Shown here: positions 6,391-11,604 of the stretch, piece after piece
Layout of the letters: each line of letters opens with the position of its first letter
Numbering within the stretch: the first letter of the stretch is position 1
The notes under the pieces: model-generated
The model's input: the letters and a program-made list of their open reading frames with translations, nothing else
What the model was told of the DNA's origin: nothing
The model's database searches: none
Assembly (NCBI GenBank): GCA_051745835.1
Contig: JBNJEL010000060.1
Location: 1-11,604, forward strand
Direction of reading: 5' to 3'
Origin: JBNJEL01 sp051745835
GTDB lineage: Bacteria; Bacillota; Halanaerobiia; Halobacteroidales; Acetohalobiaceae
DNA: 11,604 bases
Translations under genes and position numbers: made by a program

Positions 6391-6430
6391 AGGGAGATCT
6401 GTTAATAAACAGGTCTCCTTTTTTTATTTT
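6391..6430 (+). terminator. Intrinsic terminator ending the rimO-pgsA-pgpA run
   Basis: GGAGATCTGTT (6393-6403) pairs with AACAGGTCTCC (6408-6418), 11 pairs including one T-G wobble, around the loop AATA. TTTTTTTATTTT follows. It lies 10 bases after the stop of the CNBD-DUF2225 gene. Confidence 0.9.
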
Positions 6431-6461
6431 GTTAATTACATTATTTACATTTTTATAACAG

Positions 6462-6490
6462 TTGTTACCTGGTTGGAGGTGTGTTATAAT
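6462..6490 (+). promoter_or_regulatory. Strong sigma-A promoter of the FtsH-like operon
   Basis: TTGTTA (6462-6467) and a perfect TATAAT (6485-6490) are exactly 17 bases apart. Transcription would start near 6497, about 50 bases before the ATG at 6546. The -35 is part of a small palindrome, TAACAGTTGTTA (6456-6467), which could be an operator. The leader contains AAAGGAGGT (6526-6534). Confidence 0.7.
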
Positions 6491-6545
6491 GTGTAATGCT
6501 GAAATAATAGAGATTACTTCTGATTAAAGGAGGTAAATAGAGTTA

Positions 6546-7100
6546 ATGAAAATTAAAGGGTTTAGAGTAGAGTTAGTAGCAATAATTGTCATTATTTCTT
6601 TAGCTATTATTTTTAGCTTACATTACTACTGGACTAATTATTATCAACAGGATACGTTAGTAGAGCAGTTAAGTAAGCTAAGAGTAGTTGAAGAGATAGA
6701 GATTGAGAAGTTAGAGCAAAGTCAGATGGTTAAGTTAAAGTTAGCTGAGATAAATAATTTACAGAGAGCATATCTAAAGATAGACCGAGTACTAAAAAGT
6801 TCTGCTATAGAAGAATATAGCATTGAATTAGAAAATCCTGAAGATGATAGACTGTTATCAGCTTATCAGAAGCTAGAGTTATCGCTCTATGAAGTTTTGA
6901 TGACTGGAAGGTTCAGTACTTTAAGTGATAGGCTTCAGAGAGTTAAAGAGGAGTTTAACTTAGCTAAGGCAGAACTTAGAGTAGATGAACACTTTATCTA
7001 TTTACTGTTGGATACAGGAGAAGATCAGTTTTATAAAGTAATTAATCGCAGTAATGATGTTAGCAGTACAGCTAAGCAAGGGGGAAGAGTAGATGGTTAA
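6546..7100 (+). CDS. Single-pass membrane protein, likely partner of the downstream FtsH-like protease
   Basis: This 184-residue protein has no family that I recognise. A short basic N-terminus (MKIKGFR) precedes one hydrophobic helix (about 9-27). By the positive-inside rule the rest should lie outside the cytoplasm. Residues about 35-80 are rich in Glu, Lys, Leu and Ile with a coiled-coil look. A compact segment then ends in a strand-like stretch, HFIYLLLDTGEDQFYKVINR (about 150-169). No enzyme motif is seen, and no cleavable signal-peptidase site is clear. The ATG at 6546 follows AAAGGAGGT by 11 bases, slightly long. The last 8 bases overlap the start of the FtsH-like gene, so the two are co-transcribed from the promoter at 6462 and probably translated in a coupled way. 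A role as adaptor or outer domain for that protease is inference from this arrangement. Confidence 0.8.
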   Translation: MKIKGFRVELVAIIVIISLAIIFSLHYYWTNYYQQDTLVEQLSKLRVVEEIEIEKLEQSQMVKLKLAEINNLQRAYLKIDRVLKSSAIEEYSIELENPEDDRLLSAYQKLELSLYEVLMTGRFSTLSDRLQRVKEEFNLAKAELRVDEHFIYLLLDTGEDQFYKVINRSNDVSSTAKQGGRVDG

Positions 7101-8583
7101 GGAATTAAGCTTGGGCTTAGCTTTAGCGGTAGTTATCTTTTTAAGTTGGCAGGGTATCAATATAATTCCGGTTCTTGTATTTACCGTAGGTGGCTATTTT
7201 CTTTTAAACTTCTTGCGTAGACAAGGATTGGGTAGTAGACAGAAGTTTACTGCTTATCAGAAAGAAGGTAACCAAACAACTGATGTAAGCTTTGCTGATA
7301 TTGGCGGGCAGAGTTCGGCTAAGAATGAATTATTGGAGGCATTGGAGTTTGTGCAAGAAGAGCATCAGGTACGGGATTTAGGAATTAGACCACTCAAAGG
7401 AATTATGCTCAGTGGCCCGCCGGGAACAGGTAAGACGCTGTTAGCTAAAGCGGTAGCGAACTATATTGATTCAGTCTTTATTTCTACATCTGGTAGTGAG
7501 TTTGTAGAGATGTATGCTGGTGTAGGAGCTAAACGAATCCGGGAATTATTTGAGGAAGTTAAGAATAAAGCTAAACAGGCTAACAAGGATAATGCAGTGA
7601 TCTTCATTGATGAGATTGAGATTTTAGGCGGTAAGCGAGGGCAGAATTCTAGTCATCTAGAGTATGATCAGACTCTAAATCAACTATTAGTCGAGTTGGA
7701 TGGAATGTCAATTGACGATCAGATTAATCTATTGGTGATTGGAGCTACAAATCGGATCGATATTTTGGATAAGGCAATTCTTCGTCCCGGACGTTTTGAC
7801 CGCGTGGTTAAGGTTGATCTACCAGATAAGGAAGGACGGAAGAAAATTTTAGAGATTCATACCGAGAATAAACCACTAGCTCCTGGAGTGGATTTAGAAC
7901 AGATTGCTCAAGAAACTTTTCGTTTCTCCGGAGCACACTTAGAGAGTTTAGCTAATGAAGCAGCAATTATGGCACTGCGGGATGATCAATCTGAGATTAG
8001 ATCGACTCACTTTCGTAAGGCAATTGATAAGGTAATGATGGGGGAGAAGTTAGATCGTCGACCTCAAGCTGAAGAGTTAAAGCGAGTAGCTTATCATGAA
8101 TTAGGACATGCTGTTGTTGCCGAAAAGGTTAAGCCAGGTTCGGTTTCTAGTATTACAATTACTTCGCGGGGTAAGGCATTAGGTTTTGTACGTCATAATC
8201 CTGAAGATGATTACTATTTACAGACATTAGATCAGCTTAAAAGTCAGATTGCTATCTGTATTGCTGGAGCGGTAACTGAGGAGATTATCTTAGGCAGTCG
8301 TAGCACTGGTGCTAGTAATGATTTTGATAAAGCAATTGATTTAGCAGAGAAGATTATCTATTCTGGTATGTCAGAGTTAGGAATAGTCAGTCGCAATCAT
8401 TTAACCTCAAAGGAGACACAAGAAGAGATTAATCAGATTATTAGGGAGTTAGAAGATCAGGTTAGAGAGTGGATTACTAAACGTCAAGAGTTAATGAATG
8501 AGATTGTTGAGGAGCTGTTAACTGAAGAACGAATATCAGGAACTGAATTTAGGGATCGATTAGCTAATTACAATTTAGAGTAG
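7093..8583 (+). CDS. Short FtsH-like membrane AAA+ zinc metalloprotease
   Basis: This 496-residue protein is related to FtsH, the membrane hexamer that unfolds and degrades proteins using ATP. Two hydrophobic helices (about 5-20 and 23-41) are separated by only a few residues, so the extracytoplasmic domain normally between them is missing. This accounts for much of the length difference from the usual 600-650. The AAA module is intact: Walker A GPPGTGKT (108-115), Walker B VIFIDE (169-174) and the second region of homology ATNRIDILDKAILRPGRFDR (218-237) with both arginines. The pore loop reads MYAG (140-143) instead of the common MFVG. The protease site HELGH (335-339) and the third zinc ligand Asp410 in STGASND are present, so proteolysis is expected. 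The region after GMSELG (425-430) is shorter than in standard FtsH. The start at 7093 has AGGGGG (7079-7084) upstream. It is probably a specialised paralogue rather than the housekeeping FtsH. Confidence 0.9.
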   Translation: MVKELSLGLALAVVIFLSWQGINIIPVLVFTVGGYFLLNFLRRQGLGSRQKFTAYQKEGNQTTDVSFADIGGQSSAKNELLEALEFVQEEHQVRDLGIRPLKGIMLSGPPGTGKTLLAKAVANYIDSVFISTSGSEFVEMYAGVGAKRIRELFEEVKNKAKQANKDNAVIFIDEIEILGGKRGQNSSHLEYDQTLNQLLVELDGMSIDDQINLLVIGATNRIDILDKAILRPGRFDRVVKVDLPDKEGRKKILEIHTENKPLAPGVDLEQIAQETFRFSGAHLESLANEAAIMALRDDQSEIRSTHFRKAIDKVMMGEKLDRRPQAEELKRVAYHELGHAVVAEKVKPGSVSSITITSRGKALGFVRHNPEDDYYLQTLDQLKSQIAICIAGAVTEEIILGSRSTGASNDFDKAIDLAEKIIYSGMSELGIVSRNHLTSKETQEEINQIIRELEDQVREWITKRQELMNEIVEELLTEERISGTEFRDRLANYNLE

Positions 8584-8588
8584 TAGGG

Positions 8589-8624
8589 GCAGATATCAGT
8601 AACTGGTATCTGCTTTTTTTATTG
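8589..8624 (+). terminator. Intrinsic terminator of the FtsH-like operon, copy 1 of a 36-base repeat
   Basis: GCAGATATCA (8589-8598) pairs with TGGTATCTGC (8604-8613) with one T-G wobble, around the loop GTAAC, followed by seven T. It begins five bases after the stop codon. The 36 bases 8589-8624 recur without any difference at 10606-10641. The last three bases of this copy (TTG) also form the start of the next gene's -35 element. Confidence 0.92.
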
Positions 8625-8650
8625 ATATATGTTCATAAATGAGCTATAAT
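8622..8650 (+). promoter_or_regulatory. Strong sigma-A promoter of the chemoreceptor gene
   Basis: TTGATA (8622-8627) and a perfect TATAAT (8645-8650) are 17 bases apart. The -35 begins inside the end of the upstream terminator repeat. Transcription would start near 8657, about 50 bases before the ATG at 8709. Confidence 0.65.
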
Positions 8651-8708
8651 TAATAATAGCAATTCTTATTATCATAGATTTAAAGTACTGATAGGAAGGT
8701 GGGATATA

Positions 8709-10571
8709 ATGAAAAGTATTAGGCAAAAGATATTACTATTATTTACTACTATGATTATTATTATTTTAAGTGGTATGGGAATCTTTCTCTATTTCCAATT
8801 ACATAATACTGTCAAACCTATGGTTAAGGATATGACTGGTGAGATAGTTCATAGTAGGACTGAAGCTGTAGGTGAGTGGGTGCATGGAATTATTAAAGAA
8901 ACAGGTGAGCTTGCGCAAAAAGATAAGTTACAGAGTATGAATTGGCAGCAGGTAGAAGATACTTTAACTCAGGTGCAGCAAGAAAGTGATGGTCTCTATC
9001 AGATTATGTTTATTGCTGATCGTCAGGGCAAGAAGCATACTACTGAGGAGACTGTTAGTAATATTTCTAATCGTGAGTTCTTTCAGCGAATTATGGAAGG
9101 GGAAGAGACTGTAGTTAGTAATATTTTAACTTCCCGGGCAACAGGTCAGCCGGTTTTTGTAGTTGCTCATGCGATCAAAGATGATTCAGGTGAAAATGTT
9201 GGACTCTTAGGTACAGCTATTGAATTAAAGGAGCTTTCTAAACGAGTAGAAGATATCAAAGTTGATGGTCAAGGCTTTGGCTGGATTGTTGACAGCAAAG
9301 GTAAGATTGTAGCTCATCCTCAAGAGGAGATAGCAATGAATTTAAATGTATTAGAGAGTTCTAAACAAGGTTTTGAGGGACTAGAGGAGATTGGCCAGCA
9401 GATGATGCAAGATCAGAAGGGCTATGGGAGTGTAGTAAAGCCTAATGGAAATCGAATGTATCTTTCATTTGCACCTATCCCCCATACACCGGGTTGGGAT
9501 TTAGGGCTTTCTATTCCGGAATCTGAGTTATTGGCTGATGCTAATCGCTTAATCAGGAATGTAGTCTGGATTATTATTGCAGCAATTATCATTATGAGTA
9601 TTACTGCTTATCTGATCGGTAATAGTTTAGCTCAGCCGATTAAACAGCTAGCAGAGGAAGTAGAACAGTTTGGTACGGGAGATTTCACGGTAAACTTTAG
9701 TCTTGATTCAGATGATGAGATCGGACAGATGTCTCAAGCTTTAGATCGGATGAGCACTCAACTTAAGCAGATGATTGATCAAATTATGCAATTAGTTGAA
9801 GAACTATCCGCACATAGTCAAGAGTTATCTGCTTCATCAGAGGAAGGTAATGCGGTAATCGAGAATAATACCAAGTATATTGAAGACATGGCAGATGATA
9901 TACGACAGATTTCAGCTAGTAGTCAGGAATTAAATAGTTTAGCAGAGAAGACTAATTGTCAGGCAGAGAAAGGTAGTTCTAAGATTGAAGAATCAATGAC
10001 TAGTATTGAAGAGATTAACTGTACGGTCTCTAAAGCAGTAGCGACAATTAAGGAGTTAAATGCTAATTCAGAGGAGATAGGTCAAATTATTGATTTGATT
10101 GATAATATTGCTGATCAGACTAATATGTTAGCTTTAAATGCTTCAGTTGAAGCAGCACGGGCTGGACAGGATGGACATGGTTTTGCAGTAGTAGCTGAAG
10201 AGATTAGAGAGTTAGCCGAACAGACTGCTGAAGCGACTAATAATATTCAAGAATTGATTAAAGATACTCAGTCTAAATCCAACGAAGGATTAGAGGTAGT
10301 ACATCAGGTTCAAGATAAAGCACAAGCAGGTAAAGAAATTATTGTAGAAACAGATAGCGTATTTAGTGAGATTAAATCAGCAATTGAAAATACAACAGCT
10401 CATGTAGAACAGACATCAGCTGCTACTCAAGACTTAGCAGATAATAGTGAGCAGGTTCAAGAGGCAACAGCGGATATTAATAAAATGTCTGAAGAGGTTA
10501 CTAATTCTTCGCAGGAATTAGCTACTATGGCACAGAAATTAAAAAATTTAGTAGAAGAATTTGAAGTGTAA
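8709..10571 (+). CDS. Methyl-accepting chemotaxis protein with extracytoplasmic dCache-like sensor
   Basis: This is a 620-residue transmembrane chemoreceptor that would signal to the CheA/CheW kinase complex. A basic start and helix TM1 (about 9-29) precede an outside domain (about 30-282). That domain has dCache-like features: NREFFQRIMEGEETVVSN (121-138), GLLGTAIELKEL (165-176) and the second-module GWIVDSKGKIVAHP (191-204). TM2 (about 284-304) leads into a HAMP domain (about 304-357). The long signalling coiled coil has the hallmark hairpin tip IADQTNMLALNASVEAARAG (467-486), then GHGFAVVAEEIRELAEQT. Methylation-helix glutamines and glutamates flank the tip. No CheR-tethering pentapeptide is seen at the C-terminus (EEFEV). 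The ligand cannot be deduced. AAGGTGG (8696-8702) lies six bases before the ATG. The gene stands alone between identical terminators, with no che genes nearby, which is common for chemoreceptors. Confidence 0.95.
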   Translation: MKSIRQKILLLFTTMIIIILSGMGIFLYFQLHNTVKPMVKDMTGEIVHSRTEAVGEWVHGIIKETGELAQKDKLQSMNWQQVEDTLTQVQQESDGLYQIMFIADRQGKKHTTEETVSNISNREFFQRIMEGEETVVSNILTSRATGQPVFVVAHAIKDDSGENVGLLGTAIELKELSKRVEDIKVDGQGFGWIVDSKGKIVAHPQEEIAMNLNVLESSKQGFEGLEEIGQQMMQDQKGYGSVVKPNGNRMYLSFAPIPHTPGWDLGLSIPESELLADANRLIRNVVWIIIAAIIIMSITAYLIGNSLAQPIKQLAEEVEQFGTGDFTVNFSLDSDDEIGQMSQALDRMSTQLKQMIDQIMQLVEELSAHSQELSASSEEGNAVIENNTKYIEDMADDIRQISASSQELNSLAEKTNCQAEKGSSKIEESMTSIEEINCTVSKAVATIKELNANSEEIGQIIDLIDNIADQTNMLALNASVEAARAGQDGHGFAVVAEEIRELAEQTAEATNNIQELIKDTQSKSNEGLEVVHQVQDKAQAGKEIIVETDSVFSEIKSAIENTTAHVEQTSAATQDLADNSEQVQEATADINKMSEEVTNSSQELATMAQKLKNLVEEFEV

Positions 10572-10605
10572 TTAAAATTATATAGAGTAGTAACTAAGAA
10601 TTAGA

Positions 10606-10641
10606 GCAGATATCAGTAACTGGTATCTGCTTTTTTTATTG
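10606..10641 (+). terminator. Intrinsic terminator of the chemoreceptor gene, copy 2 of the 36-base repeat
   Basis: The hairpin and T-tract are the same as at 8589-8624, including the wobble pair and the five-base loop. It lies 34 bases after the chemoreceptor stop codon. The 163 bases from here to the next start (10642-10804) are AT-rich and hold no convincing promoter or structured RNA. TAAAAT at 10711-10716 and TATTAT at 10784-10789 are weak -10 candidates. Confidence 0.92.
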
Positions 10642-10804
10642 GTTATACTGAGAACGGTTAATCATTTTTTATATAAAACAGGAAATTAATTCATTCATGT
10701 AGTAATAATGTAAAATAAGAAGCTGATTTTAGCTGTTAATGATAATTAATTAGGGTTTCTAATTTATCTAATGTTGTTAATTATATTATACGAGGGGGTA
10801 AAAA

Positions 10805-11604
10805 ATGAAACTAAATTTCAAACAGTATTTTAATTTTAATTGGACTAAAATTGCATTAACTCTAATATTAATTAGTATTGTAACAGTATTTTTAGGATTG
10901 ATCTATCTTAATAATTACTTTAATCATAATCGGTTGAAACGAATTGTTATTCCTAAGTTAGAAAGAGCTTTACAGCGTGAAGTGCAGATCGGTGATATTA
11001 CTCTTAAGTATTGGCAGGGATTGGGTATTAGATTATCAGATGTTCGTTTAGGTAACTCAAGTCAGTTTAGTAATGAGCATCTAATGAAGGTTAAAAATTT
11101 AACATTGGATATAGCTTTATTACCATTACTGCAGCGTCAACTGAAGGTAAATCAGATTAGATTATTAGAGCCGATAATCTATTTAGAGCGTACTGCTGAT
11201 GGTAAAGCAAATTATACTTCAACTACTGCTGATCAAAAAAAGAGCTCTAAACAGCCAGTTGCAGAGGATACTTTCTTATTAACAATGGATCAAATAGAGA
11301 TTATAGATGGTCAGATTAAATACTCTAATCAGCAACAGGACTGGCAGGTTGACTTAAAGGGACTTAACTCTCAGTCGTCAGCTAGATTAGAGAATAATAA
11401 GTTTACGACTACCAGTAGTTTAGAATTAAATAATTTATCTTTTTATGCTGCTGAGGAGCAGTTACTAAATCTAACTAATCTCAATAGCAATTTTACTGTG
11501 GATGCTAGTCAGGAAGAGTTAATTGTTGAGCAGTTAAGAAGTAATCTAGCTGATTCAGTTATAGAATTAAGCGGTCAGGTGGTTAATTTATCTACTCAAC
11601 CGCA
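10805..11604 (+). CDS. AsmA-family protein, N-terminal part (runs off the window)
   Basis: An ATG at 10805 opens a frame that stays open to the last base, giving 266 complete codons. GAGGGGGT (10792-10799) lies five bases upstream. One hydrophobic helix (about 14-35) acts as an uncleaved anchor, with the rest expected outside the cytoplasm. Residues about 44-128 match the AsmA N-terminal pattern: IPKLERALQREVQIGDITLKY (split across about 49-69), then GLGIRLSDVRLGN (72-84), VKNLTLDIALLPLL (96-109) and QIRLLEPIIYLER (117-129). A hydrophilic spacer (about 137-155) follows, and then TMDQIEIIDGQIKYSN (160-175), another typical AsmA repeat. AsmA-like proteins are long beta-bridges linked to outer membrane assembly or lipid transport between two membranes. 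That role suits a diderm cell. The C-terminal part and full length are not visible. Confidence 0.85.
   Translation, partial: MKLNFKQYFNFNWTKIALTLILISIVTVFLGLIYLNNYFNHNRLKRIVIPKLERALQREVQIGDITLKYWQGLGIRLSDVRLGNSSQFSNEHLMKVKNLTLDIALLPLLQRQLKVNQIRLLEPIIYLERTADGKANYTSTTADQKKSSKQPVAEDTFLLTMDQIEIIDGQIKYSNQQQDWQVDLKGLNSQSSARLENNKFTTTSSLELNNLSFYAAEEQLLNLTNLNSNFTVDASQEELIVEQLRSNLADSVIELSGQVVNLSTQP

Larger units (their letters stand above)
8589..10641 (+). repeat. Pair of exact 36-base direct repeats bracketing the chemoreceptor gene
   Basis: Bases 8589-8624 and 10606-10641 are identical in all 36 positions and in the same orientation, with starts 2017 bases apart. The repeat contains the complete terminator hairpin, its loop, the T-tract and ATTG. 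Sequences on either side of the repeats differ. The bracketed unit holds exactly one promoter and one gene, the methyl-accepting chemotaxis protein. Confidence 0.85.

Noticed and set aside
6489..6527. 12-codon leader peptide (ATGTGTAATGCT...) in the FtsH-like operon leader
   Set aside because: Its ATG overlaps the -10 element, so it would not be transcribed from that promoter, and it has no ribosome binding site.
8682..8708. Possible sigma-28-type promoter (TAAA then GATAT) before the chemoreceptor gene
   Set aside because: The downstream element overlaps the ribosome binding site and would start transcription at or after the ATG. The match is poor and a good sigma-A promoter exists at 8622-8650.

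Overview
The window is AT-rich chromosomal DNA from an anaerobic low-GC Firmicute. The gene content and style (strong AGGAGG-type ribosome binding sites, sigma-A type promoters, hairpin plus T-tract terminators, a rimO-pgsA-pgpA run) fit a Clostridia/Halanaerobiales-type organism. An AsmA-family protein at the right edge would suit a member with an outer membrane, such as Halanaerobiales. This placement is inference from gene content. No rRNA, tRNA, CRISPR array, insertion sequence or phage gene was seen.

Left part (1-2060): the 3' end of argH (arginine biosynthesis) closes with a likely terminator. A small DUF2103-like gene follows, behind its own promoter. Next come a hairpin between convergent genes, a 44-residue minus-strand gene (761-895), and an unrecognised two-helix membrane protein (1113-1766). 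The 295 bases from 1767 to 2061 hold no gene. They contain a candidate extended -10 promoter, three TTGTTAAT direct repeats and the folE ribosome binding site.

Middle part (2062-6430): folE (GTP cyclohydrolase I) stands alone with a clear terminator. It is followed by a tightly packed run, rimO - pgsA - pgpA - CNBD/DUF2225 protein. The first three genes overlap by 1 and 11 bases, the fourth follows after 33 bases, and the run ends in a terminator. pgsA and pgpA encode the two consecutive steps of phosphatidylglycerol synthesis. rimO modifies ribosomal protein S12. The last gene joins an apparently competent cyclic-nucleotide-binding domain to a cysteine-containing DUF2225 region, with no DNA-binding domain visible.

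Right part (6431-11604): a textbook promoter drives a two-gene operon. Its genes encode a single-pass membrane protein with a coiled-coil-like outer part and a short FtsH-like AAA+ metalloprotease that lacks the usual FtsH extracytoplasmic domain. A methyl-accepting chemotaxis protein gene follows, bracketed by two identical 36-base terminators. The window ends inside an AsmA-like gene.

The observations most worth a second look are the paired membrane protein and trimmed FtsH, the exactly duplicated terminator around the chemoreceptor gene, the CNBD-DUF2225 fusion, and the overlooked minus-strand small gene.
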